DNA from: an uncultured Mobiluncus sp.
GTDB taxonomy: Bacteria > Actinomycetota > Actinomycetes > Actinomycetales > Actinomycetaceae
Assembly: GCF_947254095.1 (NCBI RefSeq)
Contig: NZ_CAMYBV010000011.1
Location: forward strand, 1 to 64,000
Direction: 5' to 3'
Length of the DNA stretch: 64,000 nt
A program made the translations under genes and the position numbers. The notes beneath the pieces are model-generated. The model saw nothing but the letters and a program-made list of their open reading frames with translations. It did no database searches and had not been told where the DNA came from. This document shows, piece by piece, positions 34,921 through 43,811 of this stretch. The first letter of the stretch is position 1. Every line of letters begins with the position of its first letter.

Positions 34921-35352
34921 CTAGGACGGAATCACGGGAAGGATCCATTTGTTCGCGCCGGAGCCAGCTTCGTCCGAGGCGTTGATAGCAAGGTCACCTA
35001 CTGATCGCACGCGTTTGGCGGCGTCTCTGGCAGCGCTACGCGCCTCACCAGCCGCAGAGAGGGGCAAAACGCCGAGTTTCATCAAGGTGTTCACCATCGG
35101 GGGTCCCATGTGTCCGCTGACCACGGCCGTAATGCCGTGGTCGCGCATAAAACCCACAATCACAGCGTGCAAGCTGCCGTGCGGCCCTTGCTCGTGCAAG
35201 ACGTCCCAACCGACTGGGAACTCTTGCCACTCCACGATTTCATCGGCGGCGTTGAGGGTTGCCACCGCCATAGTCCGGGCTCGCCCCAGACCCCCGCCAA
35301 CCTCGCTGCCCGCCACGTTGACCGCTATATTCAAGGTTTTCGCATCACTCAT
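34921..35352 (-). CDS. NifX/NifB-domain (dinitrogenase iron-molybdenum cofactor) protein
   Basis: A 143-aa protein with the NifX-type fold: IAVNVAGSEVGGGLGRARTMAVATL and HAVIVGFMRDHGITAVVSGHMGPPMVNTL. The family binds metal-cluster intermediates in nitrogenase makers, but stand-alone copies exist in many organisms without nitrogenase, as is likely here. No cysteine is present at all, so it would not hold an Fe-S cluster by Cys. Role unknown. Upstream of the Nudix gene on the same strand. Confidence 0.8.
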   Translation of the reverse strand: MSDAKTLNIAVNVAGSEVGGGLGRARTMAVATLNAADEIVEWQEFPVGWDVLHEQGPHGSLHAVIVGFMRDHGITAVVSGHMGPPMVNTLMKLGVLPLSAAGEARSAARDAAKRVRSVGDLAINASDEAGSGANKWILPVIPS

Positions 35353-35544
35353 TTTTTATTCCAGTTTTCGGTATAAGTTATATTCGGTAATCATGGCACC
35401 GCAAACCGGAGATTCCGCTTTTCAGCACCACTTTTACCACCGCTTTCCGGCTTAATCCTATGCCAGACCGGACCGTAATGCCGACCAAACACCGAGCGCC
35501 AACCCCGGATGATTCACACCGCTGTCCCGGCTAGGATGGTCATC

Positions 35545-36270
35545 ATGAGTAAAACCCCAACCATTTTGGCGACCTCCGGCGGATACAAAAACGGAGAACG
35601 CATCTTTACAGAGTTCAACCACCTGGTGAAATATTCCCTCGAACTGTCCGGCACCACCCGTTCCAAACCGAAACTGGGCTATCTGGATACCGCGGCCGGC
35701 GACCAGCATTACCGGCTAGCTCAACGCTACGAAGCGGCCCGCCTGGCGGGGGTGGAACTGAACCCGCTGCAACTGTTCGTCATGCCCAACGTGGACGACA
35801 TCGAAGGCTACCTCATGGAACAAGACGCGGTCTGGGTTGACGGGGGTTCGGTGGCAAACCTGCTGGCAGTGTGGCGGGTCCACGGTCTTGACGAAATTTT
35901 TCGCCGAGTCTGGGAAGCCGGCGTCGTCCTGGCCGGTGTTTCTGCCGGTTCTATCTGTTGGCACCGAGGTGGCACCACGGATTCTTTCGGGCCCGAACTT
36001 CGCGCCGTCACCAACGGTCTGGGGCTGATTCCCTACGATAACGGCGTACACTACGATGTCGAAAAACGCCGCCGCCCCACGGTGCATCGCCTGGTCGCCG
36101 CGGGAACTTTGGGCACAACCTATTGCACGGATAACAACGTGGGTTTGGTTTACCGCGGCACCGAACTGGCCGAAGCGGTCAGCGAAGTGCCGGGCAAGTC
36201 GGCTTGGATTGTGACCAAAGACCAAGGCGAAGTTGTAGAGGAACGCCTCGAAACCCGTTTCCTGGGATAG
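35545..36270 (+). CDS. Peptidase S51 (dipeptidase E-like) family protein
   Basis: A 241-aa serine hydrolase from the ATG at 35545 (MSKTPTILATSGG; AGGA 8 nt upstream). The nucleophile is Ser133 in LAGVSAGSICW, the S51 elbow. DAVWVDGGSVANLLAVW and DNGVHYDVEKRRRP are other family landmarks. S51 includes aspartyl dipeptidase and cyanophycinase; the sequence cannot tell which. No signal peptide, so cytoplasmic. It converges on the ABC operon with only 8 bp between stops. Confidence 0.88.
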   Translation: MSKTPTILATSGGYKNGERIFTEFNHLVKYSLELSGTTRSKPKLGYLDTAAGDQHYRLAQRYEAARLAGVELNPLQLFVMPNVDDIEGYLMEQDAVWVDGGSVANLLAVWRVHGLDEIFRRVWEAGVVLAGVSAGSICWHRGGTTDSFGPELRAVTNGLGLIPYDNGVHYDVEKRRRPTVHRLVAAGTLGTTYCTDNNVGLVYRGTELAEAVSEVPGKSAWIVTKDQGEVVEERLETRFLG

Positions 36271-36278
36271 TTTCGGCT

Positions 36279-38084
36279 TTAGTCTTGCTGCCAAGACGCC
36301 CACAGTGAGGCATATTCGCCACCGGCCGCGACAAGTTCATCGTGCGTCCCCAATTCCACGATTCTCCCGTCCATCATGACTGCCACCCGGTCAGCATCGT
36401 GGGCGGTATAGAGCCGGTGGGCGATGGCGACGACGCTGCGTCCCGCCAACACTCGCGACAGCGACTGTTCCAGCGACCGAGCCGCAGAGGGATCCATCAG
36501 CGAAGTTGCCTCATCCAGCACCAAAGTGTGGGGGTTCAACAACACGATTCGCGCCAGGGCGAGCTGCTGGACCTGCGCCGGGTTCAGCTTCATTCCCGCG
36601 CCGCCGACCCACGCATACAGCCCGGTGTTTTCCGTTGCTGACCGCGGTTTCCCCTCTGGGGCAGATTGAGCGGTAGCGGCCTGGGTTTCGGTTCGTCCCA
36701 AGCCGCGAACCCAGTCCACTCCCACCGCGTCGAGTACCGCCCACAGTTCCTCATCACTCGCGTCGGGCCGCGCCAGACGCAGGTTGGAGGCAATCGTTCC
36801 GGTAAACACGTGCTGTTCTTGTGTGACCAAAGCGACTTGCTGGTGCAGTTCACTTTCGGGCAAGTCCACCAGCCGCACTCCCCCGACCGTCACGGACCCG
36901 CTGGTGGGCGGGTGAATGCCCGCCAGCATTCGCCCAAAAGTGGACTTACCGGCACCCGATGGTCCGACAATGGCCAACGTTTCGCCCCCGCGAAGTTCCA
37001 GAGACACCTCGTGCAGCACATTTTGTCCCGCGTGGTAGGCGTAGCAAACGTCCCGAGCCACTATCGCGGGCGCACCGGCGGGCGCGTGGGCGCGGGCTTC
37101 CCGGTCCGGCTCGACTTGTGCGACCCCAAAAATCCGGGCCAGTGAAGTGTAGGCCTCCATCGAAACATCTACCCAGAAAGTCGCTTCCCAGACCGGCCCA
37201 CGCACTTGATAGGCATAGAGCGCAATCGTGGAAACAGCCCCGATAGTCAAGGCTCCGCTGGGTACCAGCCAAGCACCCAGCAACACGATAACTATCAGGG
37301 GAGACAGGGTGGCGCACACAATTCCCAGGAACAACCAGGAACGCATCCAGGCACTGTAGCGCTCCTGACGCCAGATTTCGCGAATAATGACATCGAGCTG
37401 GGCAATCCGTTTTCCTGCCAGCCCCAGAGCGTCAACCGTGTCCGCCTGATCCAAAGTTTCCGCTACCGAACCGGACAGATCTGCCCAAGACCGAGCTGAA
37501 GACCGATAGGCGGGAACCGTCCGCGGCAAATACCACGCCATCAGCGGCCACACCCCCAACGGCCCGATGAGCAGTACGAATGCCAACAGTGGGGAAGTCA
37601 GAAACGCCGCCACGAACGTCACCACCAACGTCGTGGTAATCATCAGTATCGCGGCAATTCCCTGGCGAATCATGAATTGCAGGCGTTCAATGTCACGCGT
37701 GGTGCGTCCCACCAGGTCGCCGGTGCCGGCACTTTCCACAGTCGACAGAGGCAGGTGGATGACAGAGTCGACCAAGCCGTCACGCAGGTGGGCAAAAATC
37801 CGCTCGCCCATCACCCGAGCGCGATATTCCGCCAGGAACGAAAATACCGCCGCCACCGCGACCACTACCAGGGCAATTACTATCTGTTGACCGACCCAGT
37901 CGCGGCTGGCGGCACCGACTTGAATCCGGTCGATAACGCGACCCAGCAGCCACGGGAGGGTCACTCCTGCCAGGGATGACACCAGCTGCAGCCCCACCAC
38001 GGCACCAATAACACCGCGATAGTCGTGAATCAGGTCTTTGACCCCTCGCACCACCAGTTTTCCGCTGGCCAGAGGCAGTTTCAT
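36279..38084 (-). CDS. ABC exporter half-transporter A (intact Walker motifs, broken signature)
   Basis: A 601-aa half-transporter: about six membrane helices (1-310) then a nucleotide-binding domain. Walker A GPSGAGKS (374-381), Walker B LVLDEATS with Asp524 and catalytic Glu525, and H-loop His556 (AHRL) are intact. The ABC signature, normally LSGGQ, is LNPAQ (500-504). A 35-residue insert (TETQAATAQSAPEGKPRSAT) precedes it. It overlaps its partner gene by 4 bp. The partner is degenerate in the opposite motifs, so the pair should form one working ATP site. Substrate unknown. Confidence 0.92.
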   Translation of the reverse strand: MKLPLASGKLVVRGVKDLIHDYRGVIGAVVGLQLVSSLAGVTLPWLLGRVIDRIQVGAASRDWVGQQIVIALVVVAVAAVFSFLAEYRARVMGERIFAHLRDGLVDSVIHLPLSTVESAGTGDLVGRTTRDIERLQFMIRQGIAAILMITTTLVVTFVAAFLTSPLLAFVLLIGPLGVWPLMAWYLPRTVPAYRSSARSWADLSGSVAETLDQADTVDALGLAGKRIAQLDVIIREIWRQERYSAWMRSWLFLGIVCATLSPLIVIVLLGAWLVPSGALTIGAVSTIALYAYQVRGPVWEATFWVDVSMEAYTSLARIFGVAQVEPDREARAHAPAGAPAIVARDVCYAYHAGQNVLHEVSLELRGGETLAIVGPSGAGKSTFGRMLAGIHPPTSGSVTVGGVRLVDLPESELHQQVALVTQEQHVFTGTIASNLRLARPDASDEELWAVLDAVGVDWVRGLGRTETQAATAQSAPEGKPRSATENTGLYAWVGGAGMKLNPAQVQQLALARIVLLNPHTLVLDEATSLMDPSAARSLEQSLSRVLAGRSVVAIAHRLYTAHDADRVAVMMDGRIVELGTHDELVAAGGEYASLWASWQQD

Positions 38085-40081
38085 GCCGGTCCACCCCCGC
38101 CTTGCACCGAGCGGTTGATAATAGCCAGGTACGGCGTGGCTGCGGGTTCCCCCGACTGGGCTTTTTCCCGAAGCTCCCGGTGCGAGCCGCGGATGATTTC
38201 CCGCCCCGCATCGTCGAGCACTATGACTTCATCACAATGCTCCAACACCAGCACTGACGCCGAAACGATGACGGTGGTTTTCCCGTGTCGCGCTTGTGTC
38301 AAACGCTGGGCGACCCGCGATTCCGTGTGTGAATCGACCGCGGAAGTCGGCTCAATAGTGACCAGCGCCGCCGGATCGGCAGCTACCGCGCGAGCTAGGG
38401 CGACACGCTGGCGCTGCCCGCCCGAGAGAGTGCGCCCTTTTTCTGCCACCGCCCCGTCTAGGCCGCCATTGACGGATTCCACCACGTCATCGGCATCTGC
38501 CACGTGCAGCGCGGCTAACCATTGCGAATCGCGCTCATCGACTTCGGGAACGATGAGCGAGTCCTCCTGCCGGGTCGCGTTCTCGATGACGTCGCGCCAC
38601 ACGAGTTCGCGCACCCCCCGTTCGCGAGGCACCGGCGAATTGGCCCCGCGCACCTGGTCTCGCAAGGTGCCGGCAAAAAGCTGCGGGTCCGTGTCTGACA
38701 GTATGATGGCGCGACGCACCAGGTCGAGGGGCAAGGTTCTCGCGTCGGTTCCATCAATCAGAAGGGTCGGTTGCGCGCTGTCCTCTTGACGGGCCAGCCG
38801 CCGGACCACCGCGGCGCTGACGTCAGGATTGGCGCAGACCAGGCCGGTAATCAAGCCCGGTTTCACTGTCACCTCACTGACCGTGTCGGTGAGCTGGGCC
38901 AGACCAAAATCCCTTTCCTGCCACCGCGCTTGCGATGAGGCATTTTGACGCGGCGCGTCCCCGGAGACTTCTGCCATATCCTCGCTCACCAGGGAAGTCA
39001 CGCCTTGAATCCGCGCGAGTTTACGAATCCCGACCCAAGCTCTGGTGAATTCTTCCAACGACCGGGTGGCGACCACGATGGGGTTGCGCAAAAATTGTGA
39101 AAACCCAAAGAAGGCAACCAAACTGCCTACTGACAGTTCATTGTGAAAATACAAAATCGCCCCGATGCCCACCACCAGGGCGGTGAACAGCATGGGTATG
39201 ACCGAACGCAGCACGCCCAGCAACGCCGCGGGTAGGGCGACTCGAATCCCGGCATCACGCACGCAAGCCGACTGCTGCTGATAGTGAAGCCCGAACACGT
39301 CCTCGCCACCGATGCCACGCAAGACTCGCAGCCCCGCCACCGCATCAGCCGAGATTTCCGTCAGTTTGCCCTGTTCATCGCGGTTCTCGGTTTGGCGCCG
39401 CTGCAGCGGTTTACCCAACAGACCTATCAGCAGCGTGACGATGGGCAACCCGATGAGTACCGTCCAGGCCAAAGGTGGCGAGGTGCGAAACATGATGACC
39501 AGAATCATCACGGTAGAGAGAATAGCGCCCACCATTTCGGGAATCCACAGCGCCGCTCGGCCAATCCGATCCACATCTGTCAGCATCGAAGTAACGACGT
39601 CCCCGGATTCCAGTTCCCGATTCACCGCGCGCCCATCGAAAGCTAACTTTCTACCGGCCACCCGCGCGGGGGTCGCCACCGCGTTCATCTGGACCGCAAT
39701 CTCAGTGAGTTGTCCCGCCATTTGGGTCAGCGCCACACCCAGGATAACCAGGGTCAGAACCGCCAACCGAATCCAGATTTCCCTGGTCAAACCGTGTTCT
39801 AACCCCGCGTCCAGCACCATTCCCAGCGCCCAGGGCACGCTGACCGACACCGCATAGTTCAGCCCCGTCACCAGGGAACCAAGCGCAAGCACGCCAAACA
39901 TAGAACCAACAAGTTTTCGGGCATAGTGGTGGGGGTCAGCGGGGTAAACGTCAGGCTCGCCCTGGGGGCTACGCAGCGGCCAGCGCCAAGTGCGCGGGGT
40001 CCTCAGCAGGGGCGGCAGCGCGACGTGTTCTTCGGCAGCGCGACGCTGTAGAAAAACACGCGCGCGGGCATTATCTTCCAC
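38081..40081 (-). CDS. ABC exporter half-transporter B (intact signature, no Walker A)
   Basis: A 666-aa partner with a 55-residue cytoplasmic N-terminus, about six membrane helices and a nucleotide-binding domain. The signature LSGGQRQR (552-559) is perfect. The Walker A place reads LVCANPDVSAAVV (414-426): no Gly-rich loop and no Lys. Walker B reads LVTIEPTS, with Ile576 where Asp belongs, and the H-loop His is Ala608 (VSASV). It cannot bind ATP with its own P-loop but supplies a signature to half A. Starts with GTG at 40081, directly after the TAA of the HTH gene. Confidence 0.92.
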   Translation of the reverse strand: MEDNARARVFLQRRAAEEHVALPPLLRTPRTWRWPLRSPQGEPDVYPADPHHYARKLVGSMFGVLALGSLVTGLNYAVSVSVPWALGMVLDAGLEHGLTREIWIRLAVLTLVILGVALTQMAGQLTEIAVQMNAVATPARVAGRKLAFDGRAVNRELESGDVVTSMLTDVDRIGRAALWIPEMVGAILSTVMILVIMFRTSPPLAWTVLIGLPIVTLLIGLLGKPLQRRQTENRDEQGKLTEISADAVAGLRVLRGIGGEDVFGLHYQQQSACVRDAGIRVALPAALLGVLRSVIPMLFTALVVGIGAILYFHNELSVGSLVAFFGFSQFLRNPIVVATRSLEEFTRAWVGIRKLARIQGVTSLVSEDMAEVSGDAPRQNASSQARWQERDFGLAQLTDTVSEVTVKPGLITGLVCANPDVSAAVVRRLARQEDSAQPTLLIDGTDARTLPLDLVRRAIILSDTDPQLFAGTLRDQVRGANSPVPRERGVRELVWRDVIENATRQEDSLIVPEVDERDSQWLAALHVADADDVVESVNGGLDGAVAEKGRTLSGGQRQRVALARAVAADPAALVTIEPTSAVDSHTESRVAQRLTQARHGKTTVIVSASVLVLEHCDEVIVLDDAGREIIRGSHRELREKAQSGEPAATPYLAIINRSVQGGGGPA

Positions 40082-41062
40082 TTACGCAGTCGCCTCGGTG
40101 CCGCTGCCAGGGAAAGTAATCGAGCTCAGAGCATCGAGGATTTTGGGGAAATCCTCACGCAAAGAGGACCAAGCCACGATTGCGTCTATCTCATCGGCGG
40201 TCTGTTGGAGCCGGCAATGCAGCCCCCACAAGGCCGCCCAAGGAATTGCCGGGTTGGCTTCCTTGACGTCGGAATGGACTTTCGCCGCTGATTCAACCAG
40301 CACTGCTATGGCGTGGTAAGCGGCGAAACGGGACTGAATCCCCGCCGGGGTCTTTTCCAAGAATGCCTGTGGATCACCGGAGGCGATGCCACTGCCCACG
40401 TCCAAAACCCGGGCCATATCTTCCACCCGCCACCGGGAGGCGGAAACATCGTAGGGGTAAAAGGACTTAGGGAATCCCCACTTTTGGAAATAGGGATACT
40501 CTTCAATCTCACGCGGTGAAAAAACATTCCCGAATCGGTATAAATCCACCAGCAAGGGCTGGAACGGCGACTTTTTGTCAGACTTGGTGACTTCGCGGGG
40601 GAAACGATCGACTTTGGCGTTGCCCCACCCCGTGTCCACGGACACGTAGACCGTGGTGCTCAGCGCATTTTCGAGTTCATTTTGCAAGTCAATCAAATCC
40701 AACATTCCCAGCGGATTTGTGGTACTGACCAGGAAATCTATCGGGGTAAACGCATCATCTTGACCGGTAGAAGCGGGCCCGAACAAAAAAATCTCATCGT
40801 AGCCGTGCCGCGAAAAAATCCCGCGCACCACGTGGCGCTTCATACTCATCAGAGTGTGTGCCGGTACGCTCAGCGCTTTCGCCAAGGCGGTTTCTTCGGC
40901 TACAGAAATGCGCCGCTTGTGGTTTTCAAAAGCACTGATGTGGGACTGAGGAACTCCAGTCATCGCTGCCAGTTCCGCCTGGGTCAACCCCAGCACGCCG
41001 CGCCGCAGACGCAAAAATGCACCGGGCCGCAAATCACGTAACGCCATAAATTTCTGTTCCAT
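40082..41062 (-). CDS. HTH-MNT-HEPN fusion regulator with eroded active sites
   Basis: A 326-aa protein from the ATG at 41062. Residues 12-70 are an XRE-type helix-turn-helix (LTQAELAAMTGVPQSHISAFEN). Residues 85-180 look like a minimal nucleotidyltransferase: IFLFGPASTG...TPIDFLV, where GS is GP and the first Asp of DxD is Pro. Residues 235-312 look like a HEPN/DUF86 domain (AAYHAIAVLVESAA, PWAALWGLHCRLQQ, IDAIVAW), lacking the RxxxxH ribonuclease motif. MNT and HEPN are normally separate antitoxin and toxin. Here both seem inactive and joined to a DNA-binding domain, so a regulator or sensor for the ABC pair is likely. Domain calls beyond the HTH are by eye. Confidence 0.72.
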   Translation of the reverse strand: MEQKFMALRDLRPGAFLRLRRGVLGLTQAELAAMTGVPQSHISAFENHKRRISVAEETALAKALSVPAHTLMSMKRHVVRGIFSRHGYDEIFLFGPASTGQDDAFTPIDFLVSTTNPLGMLDLIDLQNELENALSTTVYVSVDTGWGNAKVDRFPREVTKSDKKSPFQPLLVDLYRFGNVFSPREIEEYPYFQKWGFPKSFYPYDVSASRWRVEDMARVLDVGSGIASGDPQAFLEKTPAGIQSRFAAYHAIAVLVESAAKVHSDVKEANPAIPWAALWGLHCRLQQTADEIDAIVAWSSLREDFPKILDALSSITFPGSGTEATA

Positions 41063-41068
41063 GACAAA

Positions 41069-41097
41069 ATTATATGCCAGAAGTGTATATAAGGGAA
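41069..41097 (-). promoter_or_regulatory. Promoter for a leaderless HTH-MNT-HEPN transcript, with inverted repeat
   Basis: On the minus strand a perfect TATAAT (41074-41069) lies only 6 nt before the ATG at 41062, so transcription would start at or next to the start codon, giving a leaderless mRNA. The -35 (TTCCCT) is weak. An inverted repeat TTATAT...ATATAA (41070-41092) spans the -10 and is a likely operator for autoregulation by the HTH protein. Confidence 0.6.
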
Positions 41098-41136
41098 TAG
41101 TTTTGCTGGACAATTACCCGTGACGTGGTGCGGCAG

Positions 41137-41898
41137 TCAGAGATAACGCGCCAGGAAATCGCGGGTCCGTTCCCGCTGCGGGTTCCCGAACAGCTGCTCG
41201 GGCGGCCCTTGCTCCGCAATGACCCCATCTGCCATAAACACCATGTTCTTACTGACTGTGCGGGCGAAAGCCATCTCGTGGGTCACCACCAGCATCGTCA
41301 TGCCTTCCTGAGCCAGTTTCTTAATGACTTCGATGACTTCCCCGACCATTTCCGGATCCAACGCCGAGGTCGGTTCATCGAACAACAGGACTTCCGGGTC
41401 CATCGCCAGAGCACGCGAAATCGCCACCCGCTGCTTTTGCCCACCGGACAACTGTCGCGGTTTCGCGTTCAGGAAGGGACTCATCCCGACTTTATCCAGA
41501 TACTCCAAGGCCTTTTCCCGAGATTCCTCGCGAGACCGACCCAGGACTTTCATCTGGCCAATCATGCAGTTCTTCAGCACGGTCATATTGTTGAACAGGT
41601 TGAACGATTGAAACACCATCCCCACTTTGGACCGATATTTCGCCTTTTTCATGGAATGGTCCAGGATATTTGTCCCGTGGTAGAGGATTTCACCCGAGGT
41701 AGGGGTTTCCAGCAAATTGATGCAACGCAGCAAGGTCGATTTCCCGGAGCCAGACGCCCCGATAATGGACGCCACGTCCCCCGGCCGCACCGAAAAATCG
41801 ATGTCTTTCAGCACCTCGTGAGTGCCGAAAGACTTCGAGAGGTGACGTACCGTGATGATTTCGTCGCTGGTGCTCGCCGTAGTGTTCGGTTCGCTCAT
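41137..41898 (-). CDS. Lysine/polar amino acid ABC importer, ATP-binding subunit
   Basis: A 253-aa ATPase of the polar amino acid uptake family. Walker A GASGSGKS, signature LSGGQKQR, Walker B VLLFDEPTSALDPEMVGEV and H-loop VTHEMAFA are all intact. It overlaps the permease gene by 4 bp. The lysine riboswitch upstream of the operon makes lysine the probable substrate. Confidence 0.93.
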   Translation of the reverse strand: MSEPNTTASTSDEIITVRHLSKSFGTHEVLKDIDFSVRPGDVASIIGASGSGKSTLLRCINLLETPTSGEILYHGTNILDHSMKKAKYRSKVGMVFQSFNLFNNMTVLKNCMIGQMKVLGRSREESREKALEYLDKVGMSPFLNAKPRQLSGGQKQRVAISRALAMDPEVLLFDEPTSALDPEMVGEVIEVIKKLAQEGMTMLVVTHEMAFARTVSKNMVFMADGVIAEQGPPEQLFGNPQRERTRDFLARYL

Positions 41899-42806
41899 GA
41901 GTTTTGTCCTCCCTCGGTGCGTGCCGGTTTTTCTAGAGCCGGTTTCCCGGCGGGCTTTCCCTTTCGCACCGAACGTTTGGCGGGTTTACGGAAAGTGTAG
42001 TTTCCGGCGGCCATCACAAGTTGATCTTCATTCATCAACTCGTAATCGCTCTGTTCCTCGCCCGCCGCACCGGGCAACAGTTCGTAGGCATCGTCTCCGT
42101 CAATCTTCTTTTCCAGTTTCCGCAACAGGAAAGAGGACAGCAGAGTCAGAGTCAAATAGCCCACCATCTCGATGGTAGCGGAGGGGAAGTACTTGAAAAC
42201 AGCACCCGACACCATCTTGTGAACTGAGAAGAACTCCGAAAAACCGATGATGAACATGACCGAAGTGTCTTTGATGTTGATGATGAAGTTGTTACCGATT
42301 TGCGGCAGCAGGTTGCGCAAAGCCTGAGGCAAGATGACATAGAGCATGGTCTGGAAGTGAGTCATGCCAATCGCCCTGGCCCCTTCGGTTTGCCCCGGAT
42401 CCACACTAATGATGCCCCCGCGCACGGATTCCGCGATGTAGGCACCGGTGTTGATGGAGACAACGAAAATCGACACTCCCCACATGGACTGGAACTGCAA
42501 CGCATTATTCGTGAAGTAGGGCAGACCGTAATAAATGAATACGGCCTGCAAAATCATCGGAGTGCCGCGGAAAACTTCCACATAGATCCGGATGATGGCT
42601 CGGATAATCGCCAGAATGATCCGCTTGGGCAGGGGATCGGTTGGAGGATGGGGAATTGTGTTCAAGATTCCGCAGGCAAAACCGATCACGCAGCCCAGCA
42701 AGGTGGCAACCGTGGCGAGGACCACCGTGTTGACGATACCTGTCAAATACACACCACCGTACTTATTCAGCAGCGTTACGATGTCCTGCCACAGTGTCCA
42801 CAGCAT
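41895..42806 (-). CDS. Lysine/polar amino acid ABC importer, permease
   Basis: A 303-aa permease with about five membrane helices and the coupling EAA-like loop GARAIGMTHFQTMLYVILPQALR. YVEVFRGTPMILQAVFIYYGLP is typical of the HisM/GlnP group. After the last helix comes an unusual 70-residue cytoplasmic tail: acidic first (DGDDAYELLPGAAGEEQSDYE), then basic (KPAKRSVRKGKPAGKPALEK). Good ribosome-binding site (CAGGAGAG). Second gene of the operon. Confidence 0.92.
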   Translation of the reverse strand: MLWTLWQDIVTLLNKYGGVYLTGIVNTVVLATVATLLGCVIGFACGILNTIPHPPTDPLPKRIILAIIRAIIRIYVEVFRGTPMILQAVFIYYGLPYFTNNALQFQSMWGVSIFVVSINTGAYIAESVRGGIISVDPGQTEGARAIGMTHFQTMLYVILPQALRNLLPQIGNNFIINIKDTSVMFIIGFSEFFSVHKMVSGAVFKYFPSATIEMVGYLTLTLLSSFLLRKLEKKIDGDDAYELLPGAAGEEQSDYELMNEDQLVMAAGNYTFRKPAKRSVRKGKPAGKPALEKPARTEGGQNS

Positions 42807-42842
42807 TTTTCTCTCCTGACGTGTTCCAGTGTGATGGGCGGA

Positions 42843-43712
42843 TTAATCCTCTTGGGGCTGAATCTTTACCGCATCCGCCATCATGGCATCGAAGTCTTTG
42901 GCGGTCTTGCCGGACAGGGCCTTGTTGATGGCGTTCTTCAGAGCGGTGTTGCCTTTCTTAACGGACACGCCGATGTTAATGTCCTCGTCCGAAACTTGGA
43001 AGTCGTCGCCGTCATCGGGGAAGTCCAAAATCTTCATGTCCGGGTAAGCAACCATAGCCCCTTGACCGGTGGGCATATCGGTAACCACGTAATCAACCTT
43101 GCCGGTTTCCAAAGCCACCAGCATCGCCGGAGCGGATTCGGCGGGAGCCTGCCGTTGGGCACCCTTAATTTGTGGAATCAAGGTGTCATACCAAACGGTA
43201 CCGGTTTGGCTCGTGGTCCGGCCTCCCGCCAGGTCAGCCAAGCCTTTCGCATTGGCGAACTTAGAATCAGCCTTGGTCAGCACGATGATACGAGCGTACA
43301 GGTACGGCCCGGCAAAGTCCACGGTTTCCTCGCGTTCCTTGGTCATGGACTGGCCCGCAATGGCGGCATCGATTTCCCCGGATTGCACCGCCGGAATCAG
43401 GGAATCCCACTCCAGCTGCTTGATTTCGAGTTTCCAGCCGTTCGCCTTCGCGATTTCCTTCGCCGTCATCACATCGTAGCCATTGGCGTACAAGGCGGAA
43501 TCTTTGATGGGCACCGCGTCGTTAGATTTATCGGGCTGCGCCCAGTTGTAGGGAGCGTAGGCAGCTTCCATACCGACGGTGAAAACACCGTCCTCCAGGC
43601 CGGGAATGGCCCCGCCTTTACCAGCTGCGTTATCAGCCGCGGGACCTGCGCCGCACGCGGCGAGGGAAAAAGCAGCAGCCAGCAGAGCCGCACCACTCAG
43701 TATCTTGTTCAT
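42843..43712 (-). CDS. Lysine/polar amino acid ABC importer, substrate-binding lipoprotein
   Basis: A 289-aa family-3 solute-binding lipoprotein. Start at 43712 (MNKILSGAALLAAAFSLAAC, lipidated Cys20), with AAAGG 7 nt upstream. The frame stays open for another 134 codons, but that part is the riboswitch and leader. Ligand-site landmarks: TVGMEAAYAPYNW, LEWDSLIPAVQSGEIDAAIAGQSMTKERE and TTSQTGT. First gene of a three-gene importer. A lysine riboswitch and terminator sit in its 5' leader, so it is predicted to be shut off when lysine is plentiful. Confidence 0.93.
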   Translation of the reverse strand: MNKILSGAALLAAAFSLAACGAGPAADNAAGKGGAIPGLEDGVFTVGMEAAYAPYNWAQPDKSNDAVPIKDSALYANGYDVMTAKEIAKANGWKLEIKQLEWDSLIPAVQSGEIDAAIAGQSMTKEREETVDFAGPYLYARIIVLTKADSKFANAKGLADLAGGRTTSQTGTVWYDTLIPQIKGAQRQAPAESAPAMLVALETGKVDYVVTDMPTGQGAMVAYPDMKILDFPDDGDDFQVSDEDINIGVSVKKGNTALKNAINKALSGKTAKDFDAMMADAVKIQPQED

Positions 43713-43765
43713 CATTAGTCCTTTCAATCGTTGCAAACAACTTTCGAAAGCTCGAACATGGCACC

Positions 43766-43791
43766 AAAAAGGGGTCATGCTCCATGACCCC
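43766..43791 (-). terminator. Riboswitch-controlled terminator (expression platform)
   Basis: On the minus strand GGGGTCATG and CATGACCCC form a 9-bp perfect stem with a 3-nt loop, followed by TTTTT, about 55 nt before the coding start. Its 5' arm (GTCATG) can instead pair with the P1 3' strand and following bases of the lysine aptamer (GTCATGAC), giving a ready antiterminator. Confidence 0.85.
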
Positions 43792-43811
43792 ATACCTTGC
43801 GCGTATGCGTC

